In this document: one piece after another, positions 1-8,157 of the stretch
How the letters are laid out: every line of letters begins with the position of its first letter
Numbering within the stretch: position 1 is the stretch's first letter
Origin: Syntrophaceae bacterium UBA4778
Lineage (GTDB): Bacteria; Desulfobacterota; Syntrophia; Syntrophales; UBA4778
Direction of reading: 5' to 3'
DNA length: 13,463 bases
NCBI GenBank assembly: GCA_002403175.1
Contig: DHHG01000092.1
Span: 1-13,463 of the forward strand
The notes under the pieces: model-generated
What the model was told of the DNA's origin: nothing
Seen by the model: only the letters and a program-made list of their open reading frames with translations
Databases searched by the model: none
Translations under genes and position numbers: made by a program

Positions 1-1088
1 ATGCAACCGGGTTAAATAAACAGGCTGTAATAGATGCATCGAATAAGCTTCGGTCGGAACGGGAATACTACAGGGATTTCGAATCACAGTTTTTCGGATT
101 CGATCCCACAGTACAAATTCACAAATTGCCGGGCGGAGCTACAGGCTCCAGCTTCGAACAGGCACTCAAGGGTGGATTTCTGCATCTGATGCCGGAAATG
201 CTTCAGAGTGAATTGCCGAAAGTGCAGACCGAACTGGGTAATTGGTGGAGCGTTACTCCGGGATCGCAGATTTTGTGGACCACAACTGTAAACAATGTTC
301 TGAAGAAAGCAAGATACAAAGACGCTACAGATGATCTGAAGAATCTCATGCTTGAGCGCTATGGTAAATTTCCGTTCTATAGGCCGGCTAATCATATTTA
401 TGAGGCCGTATTCGGAAAAGACTGGAAAAAGATACTGGATAATGAAGGCGGATACCAGAAAATTGAAAATATAGATCTCGAAATTGAAAACAGGGTATTG
501 GAGCATCGCCTCGGAAGACCGGCTACAAAAGATGAGCTGGTTTTATATTTGCAGCATCCTAATGATGCAGTAAGTTTTTTCAAATTCGAGGAAAAGTTCG
601 GAAAGACATGGGTTTTGCCTCCGAAGATTTGGCTGCGTCGCGGTGGTTTCAAGTTGGGTGAAAAGTTTGAATTCCCTGATGCGTACGGGAAGCTGCACAC
701 CATTGAAATCGGACTTCAACGCAGGACAAAAGAAGGCGATTTTATCACGCACCTTGGGGTAGACCATCATCCTGAGCCGTTCCTGACGATCATGGAAGAT
801 GAAGGTGGCGCCAAGCGGGAAGCGAAGATTACTTTATCCGCTAAGGAAATAGAGGCCCTTGCCAGGGCGGGAGATATACGGGCCGGCATGAAAGGAATTG
901 TCAATCAGATTCCCGTTGCGGTGGACGATGAAGTTGCTGAAGGAGATATTCTGGTTGTATTGGAGGCGATGAAGATGTTGACCAATGTAACTTCTGAAAT
1001 TGATGGAAAAATTTCAGAAATCTTTGTTTCTCCGGGATCTTCTGTCGAGGTTGGCGATAAGCTCATGATGATAGAATTAGAAGGCTGA
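1..1088 (+). CDS. Pyruvate carboxylase subunit B-like carboxyltransferase with biotin carrier domain (5' end missing)
   Basis: The frame is open from base 3, so the ATG at 126 is internal and the true start lies outside the window; 361 residues are visible. The first ~110 residues look like the end of a carboxyltransferase (OadA/PycB) region: LPGGATGSSFEQA, then VTPGSQILWTT. A linker resembling that of pyruvate carboxylases follows (RRGGFKLGEKF, GKLHTIEIG). The last ~75 residues form a biotinyl domain with the EAMKM motif; the lysine to be biotinylated is encoded at 972-974. Members transfer CO2 from carboxybiotin to an acceptor such as pyruvate, forming oxaloacetate in the cytosol. The acceptor cannot be told from this part, and an oxaloacetate decarboxylase alpha-type enzyme is possible. 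The usual PMPG loop before the biotin lysine reads GMKG here. No biotin carboxylase partner is visible, though one could lie upstream. The family call is firm; the exact substrate is not. Confidence 0.85.
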   Translation, partial: ATGLNKQAVIDASNKLRSEREYYRDFESQFFGFDPTVQIHKLPGGATGSSFEQALKGGFLHLMPEMLQSELPKVQTELGNWWSVTPGSQILWTTTVNNVLKKARYKDATDDLKNLMLERYGKFPFYRPANHIYEAVFGKDWKKILDNEGGYQKIENIDLEIENRVLEHRLGRPATKDELVLYLQHPNDAVSFFKFEEKFGKTWVLPPKIWLRRGGFKLGEKFEFPDAYGKLHTIEIGLQRRTKEGDFITHLGVDHHPEPFLTIMEDEGGAKREAKITLSAKEIEALARAGDIRAGMKGIVNQIPVAVDDEVAEGDILVVLEAMKMLTNVTSEIDGKISEIFVSPGSSVEVGDKLMMIELEG

Positions 1089-1131
1089 AGAAGGAACTAT
1101 CTTCTCGTCAATATGGATTTAATCAGGAAAC

Positions 1132-1908
1132 ATGCCTGAATTACCTGAAGTTGAGACATTATGTAGACAATTAGCCGAATGCATTTCAGGTGAAGAAATT
1201 ATCTCGATAGAGGTTCTGGATTCCAGAATTGGGAAAATTGATTTTCCGGAGAAAGCTCGAATTTCGGGAATCAGCCGGATCGGAAAATGGTTCACGATTG
1301 ATCTAGAGAATGGTGAAAGCTTACTTTTTCATCTGAGAATGACAGGACGTTTGTTCTACAGCTTACAAAGTAATTTGCCCGAACATACGCGATTAATTCT
1401 GAATTTTAAGGGTTACCGCATACTGTTAGTTGATCCGAGGCGTTTCGCCACAGTCACGCTGAAGAAATTTAGTTGTAATCCGAATACCGGAAAGGATGCA
1501 TTATCCTGTTCTTCCGCAGATTTCCTTTTTAAGGCTGCACGAAAAAGATCGGTGTCCATTAAGAATTTTTTGCTCGATCAAAGTAAACTTTCCGGTATAG
1601 GGAATATTTATGCATGTGAAATTCTCTATTCCGCTGGCATTAATCCCTCGAGATCTGTATCCAGTCTTTCATTACACGAGTGGTCTGCTCTCCTAAAATC
1701 AATGAAAACCATTCTCAAAAAAGCCGTTTCCTCAAGAGGCACATCCGTTTCAGACTGGCGGGATTTGTTTGGAGAAAAAGGAGATTATCAAAATTTCCTG
1801 AAGGTCTATAAACAGGAAGGAAAAAACTGCATTCGGTGTGGAAATATTATTAAAAGAATGAAGCAAAACGGCCGCAGCACATTTGTTTGTTCATGTTGTC
1901 AAAAGTAG
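1132..1908 (+). CDS. mutM: Formamidopyrimidine-DNA glycosylase (Fpg/MutM)
   Basis: A bifunctional DNA glycosylase/AP lyase that removes 8-oxoguanine and ring-opened purines. The protein begins MPELPEVET, giving the catalytic Pro2 and Glu3 after methionine removal. Lys52 lies where the conserved family lysine (Lys57 in E. coli) is expected. HLRMTGR and DPRRF carry the residues that fill the gap left by the flipped base. The helix-two-turn-helix region reads [15 protein letters not shown], with its conserved Asn. The C-terminal zinc finger is CX2CX16CX2C (Cys233, 236, 253, 256) and contains GRSTF with the DNA-binding Arg. At 258 residues it is slightly shorter than the usual ~270. The start ATG follows AGGA at 1125-1128. 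The intact zinc finger and N-terminus favour Fpg over Nei (endonuclease VIII). A rubredoxin follows 55 nt downstream on the same strand and could be cotranscribed. Confidence 0.96.
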   Translation: MPELPEVETLCRQLAECISGEEIISIEVLDSRIGKIDFPEKARISGISRIGKWFTIDLENGESLLFHLRMTGRLFYSLQSNLPEHTRLILNFKGYRILLVDPRRFATVTLKKFSCNPNTGKDALSCSSADFLFKAARKRSVSIKNFLLDQSKLSGIGNIYACEILYSAGINPSRSVSSLSLHEWSALLKSMKTILKKAVSSRGTSVSDWRDLFGEKGDYQNFLKVYKQEGKNCIRCGNIIKRMKQNGRSTFVCSCCQK

Positions 1909-1963
1909 GTTTTTGATAACTGCACGCAAAATCCTGAAAAAAAAATTAAAGAGGAGACAGGAA

Positions 1964-2119
1964 ATGTACGAATGCACAATATGCGGTTATGTTTATGATC
2001 CTGAAAAGGGTGATCCGGAAAACGGAGTAACGCCTGGAACACCATTTTCTGATATTCCGGATAGTTGGATCTGTCCTATTTGCGGGGCTGGAAAGGATAT
2101 GTTTCAAGCCAAATCCTGA
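1964..2119 (+). CDS. Rubredoxin
   Basis: A 51-residue one-iron electron carrier of the cytosol. It has the two rubredoxin knuckles, CTICGY and CPICGAG, whose cysteines (4, 7, 37, 40) bind one iron. Between them are the family's aromatic and proline positions (Tyr9, Tyr11, Pro13, Pro32, Trp35) and the typical DPENGV segment. The frame is open from further upstream (a possible ATG at 1883 inside the end of mutM), but the ATG at 1964 is preceded by GAGGAG (1951-1956), and MYECTICGY is the normal family N-terminus. Rubredoxins pass electrons to partners such as superoxide reductase, rubrerythrin or flavodiiron proteins in anaerobes. None of these is in the window, so the partner is unknown. Its position after mutM fits an oxidative-damage theme, but that link is inferred. 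Confidence 0.97.
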   Translation: MYECTICGYVYDPEKGDPENGVTPGTPFSDIPDSWICPICGAGKDMFQAKS

Positions 2120-2247
2120 CTTAATGACAATTCGTAATGGAAGGCAAGTAGTTTTCCCTTTCCTTTGACTTGACAGATCCTGAATTAATGTGATATCAGC
2201 GCCAAAAAGAGATGTTATTTTTTCAAATCGTCAACTCGGATAAAAGA
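2120..2247 (+). promoter_or_regulatory. Candidate sigma-70 promoter before the M23 peptidase gene
   Basis: The spacer contains an exact TTGACA at 2170-2175 and, after 18 bp, TATCAG at 2194-2199. The latter is preceded by TG at 2191-2192, giving an extended -10 element. Transcription would begin near 2205-2207. That leaves about 40 nt before the ATG at 2248, but almost no leader for the other possible start at 2212. The motifs are visible; promoter activity is inferred. No good terminator for the rubredoxin gene was seen; GGAAGG (2140-2145) and the pyrimidine run near 2155-2165 pair only poorly. Confidence 0.45.
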
Positions 2248-3132
2248 ATGGCTAAAAACCATTACACATTCCTGATTGTTCCCAAAAAGAAAAGTTCGGT
2301 CAAAAAAATAACGGCATCAAGCACTTTGGTTAAAAGTGTGTCCGGTGGCTTGGTTATTTTTATTCTATGTATCGGGTTCTTTCTTTTTGATTATGCTGTT
2401 ACAAAAAAACAGGACTACGAGCTCTATAGACTGAAACAATTAACAGTCAACCAAAAGGAACAGATCAAGAATTTGGCTACAAAGGTTAGTTCTTTCGAAA
2501 AGAAAATGGAAAATCTGGAGCAATTGGATCAAAAAATAAGATCCATGACGAAGACGGAAAGAAAACAGTTCAGTTCGCAGGGGCAGTTACTTGGGATTGG
2601 AGGCTTCGATAATAAGGACTCGGACAACACTGCTGTTTCGCGTATAGAAAAGAATTTAGATCGTTTGATTCAAAATGCTGCCGATAAGGAAAGAAGCTTT
2701 ACGGAGTTATTGGCAATATTGAAAAAAAGAGAATCGATTTTGGCAGTAACTCCCTCCATATGGCCGGTACATGGCTGGGTTACATCGGAATTTGGATATA
2801 GATCGTCTCCATATGATAAGGATAGAGAATTGCATAGGGGAATGGATATCGCAAGCAGACTGGGTAACGAAGTCCGATCTCCAGCTGATGGTATAGTAGC
2901 TGAAGTAGTGAACAGGCCGGATATGGGTAATTACGTTGTTATCGATCATTTGAAAGGTATATCAACGGGGTATGCTCATTTGCTCAGAGCAGCCGTGGTT
3001 CCGGGTAAAAGTATAAAAAGAGGCGATATCATAGGGTACGTTGGCAACTCAGGACGTAGTACCGGTTCTCATTTGCACTATTGTGTTTATCTGAACGGAA
3101 TACCAGTGAATCCCAGAAAATATCTCAATTAA
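2248..3132 (+). CDS. Membrane-anchored M23 family metallopeptidase (probable murein endopeptidase)
   Basis: A 294-residue protein starting MAKNHYTFLIVPKKKSS. After a basic cytoplasmic stretch there is one membrane segment (about residues 29-48), then a probable coiled coil (about 52-100), a variable linker and a C-terminal LytM/M23 domain (about 165-294). The zinc and catalytic positions are present: HRGMD (His196, Asp200), YAHL (His244) and HLHY (His275, His277). It could therefore be an active peptidase cutting peptide cross-links in peptidoglycan, facing the periplasm. An activator role like that of EnvC is less likely with an intact site, but is not excluded. An in-frame ATG at 2212 would add 12 residues; 2248 is preferred because the candidate promoter would start transcription near 2206 and the MAKNHYTF start looks more natural. 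Substrate and partner are not determined by the sequence. Confidence 0.9.
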   Translation: MAKNHYTFLIVPKKKSSVKKITASSTLVKSVSGGLVIFILCIGFFLFDYAVTKKQDYELYRLKQLTVNQKEQIKNLATKVSSFEKKMENLEQLDQKIRSMTKTERKQFSSQGQLLGIGGFDNKDSDNTAVSRIEKNLDRLIQNAADKERSFTELLAILKKRESILAVTPSIWPVHGWVTSEFGYRSSPYDKDRELHRGMDIASRLGNEVRSPADGIVAEVVNRPDMGNYVVIDHLKGISTGYAHLLRAAVVPGKSIKRGDIIGYVGNSGRSTGSHLHYCVYLNGIPVNPRKYLN

Positions 3133-3175
3133 AAAAATTTTTTTATTTGTAATTCATTATGGATGCCGGTAAAAT
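3131..3175 (+). promoter_or_regulatory. Candidate secA promoter with an A/T-tract UP-like element
   Basis: A7T7 at 3131-3144 lies directly upstream of TTGTAA (3147-3152). A 17-bp spacer then leads to TAAAAT (3170-3175). The A/T tract sits where an UP element would contact the RNA polymerase alpha subunits. The -35 box matches consensus at 4 of 6 positions and the -10 box at 5 of 6. The -10 box overlaps the terminator hairpin that closes the upstream gene. The start point would be near 3182, leaving a leader of about 70 nt before secA. Confidence 0.4.
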
Positions 3176-3192
3176 ATACCGGCTATTTTTTT
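3165..3192 (+). terminator. Intrinsic terminator after the M23 peptidase gene
   Basis: A perfect 7-bp stem, GCCGGTA (3165-3171) with TACCGGC (3177-3183), encloses the loop AAATA. It is followed by TA and a run of seven T (3186-3192). It lies 33 nt after the peptidase stop codon and before secA. Confidence 0.82.
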
Positions 3193-3198
3193 AAATGT

Positions 3199-3219
3199 GA
3201 TTTCCATCCCTTGGAAATC
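3199..3219 (+). repeat. Perfect 8-bp inverted repeat in the secA leader
   Basis: GATTTCCA (3199-3206), a 5-nt spacer TCCCT, and TGGAAATC (3212-3219) form an exact inverted repeat. It lies 7 nt after the terminator T-run and 34 nt before the secA start codon. It could be a protein-binding operator or an RNA hairpin in the secA leader. No T-run follows, so it is not a terminator. Its function is unknown. Confidence 0.6.
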
Positions 3220-3253
3220 TAATGTCGCAACTACTCGATTCAAAAAAGGAAAA

Positions 3254-5764
3254 ATGCTAAGTTTCTTAACCAAAATAATTGGAACCAAAAATGACCGGGA
3301 GATAAAACGCCTATCTGCCATTCTGCAGGAAGTTAATCAATATGAGCCTAAGTTGCTCAAATTGAGCGATTCTGATCTTAAAGAGAAGACCGCTTACTTT
3401 AAGCGCAGATTGGCCGATGGTGATGAGCTGGATGATATTCTGCCCGAGGCGTTTGCCGTGGCCAGGGAGACTTCAAGAAGAACTTTAAAGATGCGTCCCT
3501 TTGATGCGCAGGTCATTGGCGGGATTGTTCTCCATGAGGGTAAAATTGCAGAGATGAAAACCGGCGAAGGGAAAACATTAGCTGCGACCATGCCTGTCTA
3601 CCTCAATGCATTGACTGGAAAGGGCGTTCATGTAGTAACCGTCAACGACTATCTCGCAAAGCGAGATGCCGAATGGATGGCCCCGATCTATCAGTTTCTC
3701 GGTCTATCTGTCGGTGTTATTGTCCACGGCTTGGATGATAACGAGAGGCGGTTGGCTTATGAATCGGATATCACCTATGGAACGAATAATGAATTCGGGT
3801 TTGATTATCTGCGCGATAACATGAAATTCAGCCTGGACGATTATGTTCAGCGAGAATTCAATTATGCAATCGTGGATGAGGTCGATAGTATCCTTATTGA
3901 CGAAGCCCGAACACCATTGATCATATCCGGGCCGTCAGAGGAATCCACAGATAAATACCAGGTAATCGATCAGATTCTTCCTAGGCTGAATAAGGATCAG
4001 GAATATACTGTGGAGGAGAAGACCCGAACCGTTGTGTTGACGGAAACAGGCGTTCAGAAAGTGGAGAAGCTTCTCAAAGTCCATAATCTCTACGATCCAA
4101 GGAATATAGAAACTCTTCATCATGTGAATCAGGCCTTGAAGGCGCATGCGCTGTTTAAAAGAGATGTAGACTACGTAGTTAAAGATGGACAAGTAATCAT
4201 CGTGGATGAGTTTACCGGTCGAATTATGCCGGGTCGCAGATATAGCGACGGGCTTCATCAGGCTCTCGAAGCGAAAGAGAAGGTCAAGGTAGAACGTGAA
4301 AATCAGACCCTTGCTTCTATTACTTTTCAGAATTACTTCCGCATGTATGAAAAACTGGCCGGGATGACAGGAACTGCCGATACGGAGGCAACGGAATTTA
4401 AGGAGATTTATAAGCTTGATGTTGTGGTAATTCCGACCAACATGCCAATGATCCGGAAAGACCACTCCGATGTGATCTATAAGACGGAAAAGGAAAAATT
4501 CAAAGCCGCAATCGAAGAGATCAAATCGCTTTATAAAGAGGGGAGGCCGGTTCTGGTAGGTAGCATTTCTATCGAAAAGTCGGAAATGCTCAGTAAATTG
4601 CTTCTTCGGGAAGGGATCAAGCATGATGTTCTCAATGCAAAGAATCATGAACGGGAAGCGCAAATCATAGCGGCCGCGGGTCAAAAGGGAACGGTAACAA
4701 TATCCACCAATATGGCCGGGCGTGGAACGGATATCAAGCTTGGGGATGGAGTTGCGGAACTGGGTGGTCTTCATGTTCTCGGAACCGAAAGACATGAAAG
4801 CAGGCGAATAGACAATCAGTTGCGTGGACGATCCGGACGGCAAGGCGACATGGGTTCGTCGCGATTTTATCTTTGCCTGGAAGATGATCTACTGAGAATT
4901 TTCGGTGCTGAAAGAATTTCATCGGTTATGGACAAAATAGGATTCGATGAGGGGCAACCGATTGAGCACGGTATGATCTCTAAAGCGATCGAGAGCGCGC
5001 AAAAGAGAGTGGAGGGGCAGAATTTCGATATCCGAAAGCATTTGCTTGAATACGACGATGTTATGAATAAGCAGCGTCAGGTCGTATACGAGCAAAGGCG
5101 GAATGTGCTTAAAGGGGAAGACCTCTGGGAAATGATTGAGGACATGAATGATGAACTCATAGATAGTATTTTAGCTGAACATATCGATGAGAAAGCACAT
5201 CCGGAGGATTGGAATCTTAAAGGACTGGATGAAATCTTATATAAGCAATTCTCTATCAGATTCAATTTCAGTGGATCGTCCGACGGATTGGGAATAGAAG
5301 CAATTCGCGAAAAAATTATAGATCAGGTAAAACATCACCTCCATGCAAAAGAAACTGAATTTGGTAAGCCGTTAATGGATTACCTGATGAAATATATTAT
5401 GCTTCAGTCCATCGATACGCAGTGGAAAGATCATTTGTTGGCAATGGATCATCTTAAAGAAGGCATCGGATTACGTGGATATGGCCAGAAAGATCCGATT
5501 CGAGAATATCAAAAAGAGGGTTATGAAACCTTTGCTGATATGATTTATCGGATCAAGTCGGATACCATTGAGAAGCTTTGTATGGTGAGAGTCGAAAAAG
5601 GTGAAGAGTTTACAAATGTGTATAGCCCAGCTGATGATTATTTATTAAATCGGGGTCAATCTGAATCCGATGGGATAGTTAAACGGGACGGGAAAAAGGT
5701 AGGGAGGAATGACCTTTGCCCCTGCGGCAGCGGAAGAAAATACAAAAAATGTTGTGGAAAATAA
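3254..5764 (+). CDS. secA: Preprotein translocase ATPase SecA
   Basis: The ATP-driven motor that pushes unfolded preproteins through SecYEG; 836 residues. Visible motifs: Walker A GEGKT (Lys107), the DEVD helicase motif (208-211) followed by [13 protein letters not shown], the second motor domain with TNMAGRGTD (about 485-493) and [11 protein letters not shown], and a C-terminal SEC-C zinc finger [13 protein letters not shown] (Cys822, 824, 833, 834) of the kind that binds SecB and lipid. It is shorter than the ~900-residue E. coli protein, as in many bacteria. The frame is open upstream to a GTG at 3197, but that has no ribosome site. The ATG at 3254 follows AAGGA (3246-3250), and [10 protein letters not shown] matches the usual SecA N-terminus. 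A terminator and a candidate promoter separate it from the peptidase gene. argJ follows after 54 nt and may share its transcript. Confidence 0.98.
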   Translation: MLSFLTKIIGTKNDREIKRLSAILQEVNQYEPKLLKLSDSDLKEKTAYFKRRLADGDELDDILPEAFAVARETSRRTLKMRPFDAQVIGGIVLHEGKIAEMKTGEGKTLAATMPVYLNALTGKGVHVVTVNDYLAKRDAEWMAPIYQFLGLSVGVIVHGLDDNERRLAYESDITYGTNNEFGFDYLRDNMKFSLDDYVQREFNYAIVDEVDSILIDEARTPLIISGPSEESTDKYQVIDQILPRLNKDQEYTVEEKTRTVVLTETGVQKVEKLLKVHNLYDPRNIETLHHVNQALKAHALFKRDVDYVVKDGQVIIVDEFTGRIMPGRRYSDGLHQALEAKEKVKVERENQTLASITFQNYFRMYEKLAGMTGTADTEATEFKEIYKLDVVVIPTNMPMIRKDHSDVIYKTEKEKFKAAIEEIKSLYKEGRPVLVGSISIEKSEMLSKLLLREGIKHDVLNAKNHEREAQIIAAAGQKGTVTISTNMAGRGTDIKLGDGVAELGGLHVLGTERHESRRIDNQLRGRSGRQGDMGSSRFYLCLEDDLLRIFGAERISSVMDKIGFDEGQPIEHGMISKAIESAQKRVEGQNFDIRKHLLEYDDVMNKQRQVVYEQRRNVLKGEDLWEMIEDMNDELIDSILAEHIDEKAHPEDWNLKGLDEILYKQFSIRFNFSGSSDGLGIEAIREKIIDQVKHHLHAKETEFGKPLMDYLMKYIMLQSIDTQWKDHLLAMDHLKEGIGLRGYGQKDPIREYQKEGYETFADMIYRIKSDTIEKLCMVRVEKGEEFTNVYSPADDYLLNRGQSESDGIVKRDGKKVGRNDLCPCGSGRKYKKCCGK

Positions 5765-5818
5765 AAGTCCTCAGATAATATTTTCCAATTATTTACCCAA
5801 AGAATCAGGAATGACCAG

Positions 5819-7015
5819 ATGGACAAAAATATAAGGCTTGGTGTCCAGGGATTTGTGTTTAATGGCCTCCATGTTGGAATTAAAGAAGGACAAAAAAAAG
5901 ATCTGTCTTTGATTCATTCGCAAATACCTGCAGTAGCTTCGGCTGTTTTCACAACCAATGATTTTAAAGCAGCACCGGTTCTGCTATCGATGGAAAGGAT
6001 CCGGGAGGGTGTTGTCCAGACAATAATCACGAATAGCGGAAATGCCAATGCAGCCACAGGAGAACAGGGATATAGAGATGCAGTTACTATGTCCCATGTA
6101 ACAGCTATTGAAATCGGGGTTGATCCGAGCAGAGTTCTCGTTGCATCGACCGGTAAAATAGGTGAATTCCTACCCATAAAGAAAATAGAGGCTGGAATTC
6201 CCTCTCTGATTCGTGGTCTTTCTGCTGAAAAGATAGACTTGGCGGAAGAAGCCATCATGACTACTGACAAATTCCCGAAAATAGAGAGGCGTACAGGGAG
6301 GATCGGGTCACAGGAAGTTACGATTTGTGGCATTGCTAAGGGCGCAGGGATGATAGAACCAAATATGGCAACCATGCTGGCCTATGTCATGACAGATGCG
6401 CAAATAGAGCATAAAGAACTGGATAAAGTCTTCCGAGAATCTTTGGATAGGAGTTTCAATGCCATATCGGTGGATGGATGCATGAGCACAAACGATATGG
6501 CAGTTATTATGGCAAACGGTTTTGCACGCAATAGAACCTTGAACTCAGGAACTGGAGATTATCATATCTTTTCGGAATTGCTCTTTAGCGTAATGGATGA
6601 ATTGGCTAAATCAATAGTCCGCGATGGTGAAGGAGCTACAAAGGTATTGGAAATCGTTGTCGCGGGAGCGAATACGAAGGACAATGCGAAAAAAGTGGCC
6701 TATGCTATAGCCAGATCGAATCTCGTGAAGACGGCTTTTTTTGGAAAGGACCCGAATTGGGGCAGGATTATCTCAGCTGCCGGGTCTGTCGGTCTTGGCA
6801 TTTCCAATGACCAAATGGAAGTTTTATTGGATGATGTCCCCGTCTTCTTCAATGGGCATGGATGCAAAGGCGCCGAGAGCAGACTTCTGGATATTATGGA
6901 GCAAAATAATATCAGGGTTACTGTCAATCTTGGGATGGGTAAAGAATCTTTCAAAATGTTTGCCAGTGATCTGTCTCACGAATATGTTCACATTAATGCC
7001 GATTATCATACCTGA
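5819..7015 (+). CDS. argJ: Bifunctional glutamate N-acetyltransferase / N-acetylglutamate synthase ArgJ
   Basis: ArgJ moves the acetyl group from N-acetylornithine to glutamate in the cyclic arginine pathway; many members also use acetyl-CoA for the first step. The 398-residue protein carries TNSGNANAATG, the oxyanion segment ASTGKIGE, and KGAGMIEPNMATML. In the last, Thr185 (codon 6371-6373) is the residue at which the precursor cuts itself into alpha and beta chains and which then acts as the nucleophile. The C-terminus HEYVHINADYHT is typical. Whether it is mono- or bifunctional cannot be told from sequence reading alone. The ATG follows CAGGA (5806-5810) with good spacing. No other arginine gene is nearby. 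Its place after secA may be conserved in related deltaproteobacteria, which I recall for Geobacter but cannot confirm here. Confidence 0.97.
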   Translation: MDKNIRLGVQGFVFNGLHVGIKEGQKKDLSLIHSQIPAVASAVFTTNDFKAAPVLLSMERIREGVVQTIITNSGNANAATGEQGYRDAVTMSHVTAIEIGVDPSRVLVASTGKIGEFLPIKKIEAGIPSLIRGLSAEKIDLAEEAIMTTDKFPKIERRTGRIGSQEVTICGIAKGAGMIEPNMATMLAYVMTDAQIEHKELDKVFRESLDRSFNAISVDGCMSTNDMAVIMANGFARNRTLNSGTGDYHIFSELLFSVMDELAKSIVRDGEGATKVLEIVVAGANTKDNAKKVAYAIARSNLVKTAFFGKDPNWGRIISAAGSVGLGISNDQMEVLLDDVPVFFNGHGCKGAESRLLDIMEQNNIRVTVNLGMGKESFKMFASDLSHEYVHINADYHT

Positions 7016-7235
7016 TGCCATTTCTGAAGGCCTTGCTAATCTGCATTGTGGAGAGGCATTCCAAACCAAATAGTTAGGAATATCCTGATTTATAAGCATT
7101 TTAGCCTTGCTAAATGCATGGGCTTATGTTAAGTCCCAACCTCAATACGCACACCTTTTGATTGATCCGGCGGTGCTTGAAAAAGTTCTGGTTCAATATG
7201 AGAGAGGTGGTGGAAAAAACCAAAGGAGAAAAAAT
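7016..7235 (+). promoter_or_regulatory. Structured leader of rpsB (hairpin and direct repeat)
   Basis: A 220-nt gap between argJ and rpsB without a convincing gene. It holds an imperfect hairpin at 7092-7127. The inner stem pairs ATTTTAGC with GCTAAAT (one bulged T, loop CTT), and the outer stem pairs ATAAGC (7092-7097) with GCTTAT (7122-7127) across an unpaired GCATG. GCCTTGCTAA occurs twice, at 7030-7039 and 7104-7113, each time followed closely by TGCAT. A possible -10 box TATAAG (7091-7096) has no good -35 partner. AGGAG at 7224-7228 is the rpsB ribosome site. In other bacteria S2 represses rpsB-tsf through the leader; a similar role here is inference. Confidence 0.45.
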
Positions 7236-8051
7236 ATGTCAAATATTTCGATGAAGCTGTTGCTGGAATCGGGAGTTCATTTTGGTCATCAGACCAATAA
7301 ATGGAATCCCAAAATGAAACAGTACATTTTTGGGGCCAGAAACGGTATTTACATTATTGATCTTCAGCAAACGGTAGAACTATTCAATACCGCGTATAAT
7401 TACGTTGTGAAGAGTATTTCGGAAGGCAATGAAATTCTCTTCCTTGGTACGAAGAAGCAGGCACAGGAATCCATTAAGACTGAAGCCGAAAGAGCTGAGA
7501 TGCCCTATGTCAATCACAGGTGGCTTGGGGGCATGCTCACGAATTTCAATACCATTAAAAGAAGCATTGACCGCTTAAACACTCTGGACAAGATGTTTGA
7601 AGATGAATCGATTAATGCTTTTCCCAAAAAAGAAATCATGGGGCTCAAAAAGGAGAAAGAAAAGCTTGAGAAGGTTTTGGGTGGAATCCGGTATATGAAA
7701 GGATTGCCCGGAGCGATTTTTGTGGTGGATCCGAAAAAGGAGTCCATAGCTGTTCGTGAAGCAAGGAAGCTCGGCATACCTATTGTCGGAATTGTCGATA
7801 CAAACTGCAACCCCGATGATATTGATTATATTATTCCAGGAAATGATGATGCGATTCGGGCTATTAAGCTATTTGCTTTAAAAATTGCAGATGCTGTCTT
7901 AGAGGGCAAGAAGAAATTAGAAGAGAACATTCAATCGGAATCGGACAAATCTATTACATCCGAGGCTGAATCAGTCAAGGCAGGAAATTCTCCAGAAGCC
8001 GACGTTCCGGCAAGCATTGAAGAAAAAGACTCTGAGGCTGTTTCTGAGTAA
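7236..8051 (+). CDS. rpsB: 30S ribosomal protein S2
   Basis: Small-subunit protein S2, which binds late in 30S assembly and is needed to hold S1; 271 residues. Family signatures are clear: [16 protein letters not shown] near the N-terminus, [20 protein letters not shown], and the second S2 signature around [21 protein letters not shown]. The last ~45 residues are a low-complexity tail rich in Glu, Ser and Ala, common in S2 of some lineages and probably disordered. The frame is open upstream to 7089, but the ATG at 7236 follows AAAGGAGAA (7222-7230) and gives the standard [13 protein letters not shown] start. It begins the translation block with tsf. Confidence 0.98.
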   Translation: MSNISMKLLLESGVHFGHQTNKWNPKMKQYIFGARNGIYIIDLQQTVELFNTAYNYVVKSISEGNEILFLGTKKQAQESIKTEAERAEMPYVNHRWLGGMLTNFNTIKRSIDRLNTLDKMFEDESINAFPKKEIMGLKKEKEKLEKVLGGIRYMKGLPGAIFVVDPKKESIAVREARKLGIPIVGIVDTNCNPDDIDYIIPGNDDAIRAIKLFALKIADAVLEGKKKLEENIQSESDKSITSEAESVKAGNSPEADVPASIEEKDSEAVSE

Positions 8052-8157
8052 ACATTTCGTTATTATTCTCATTCCAAAGATCAGAACAAATATTGGGCTC
8101 TGAAGTGGTAGCAATTGCAAATCCAGTTGATCGCAGTGCGGCTCTTCGAGCTTGTAA

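Noticed and set aside
126..128. ATG at 126 as the start of the first gene
   Set aside because: The frame is open to the window edge, and the upstream residues continue the carboxyltransferase sequence, so the gene is truncated by the window.
3197..3253. GTG start for secA at 3197
   Set aside because: There is no ribosome site, and it would place the inverted repeat 3199-3219 in coding sequence. The family N-terminus begins at 3254.
3935..4843. A 302-codon open frame on the minus strand
   Set aside because: It is antisense to secA, whose protein is fully conserved across this stretch. The composition is not protein-like and it matches no family. It is a shadow frame.
6741..7073. A 110-codon + strand frame overlapping the end of argJ
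   Set aside because: It lies within the conserved ArgJ C-terminus in a different frame, has no ribosome site, and its residues look like frame-shifted ArgJ.
7113..7162. A 15-residue leader peptide in another frame ([15 protein letters not shown])
   Set aside because: It has no Shine-Dalgarno site, no run of control codons and no attenuator-like terminator after it.
7089..7235. In-frame extension of rpsB, or a small upstream gene (from TTG 7107)
   Set aside because: The 49 open codons look fairly protein-like, but there is no ribosome site. S2 proteins start at the MSNISMK position, which has a strong AGGAG. An open run of this length can occur by chance.
8140..8152. A terminator or attenuator between rpsB and tsf
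   Set aside because: The GCTC-TTC-GAGC stem is only 4-5 bp and is followed by a ribosome site, not a T-run.
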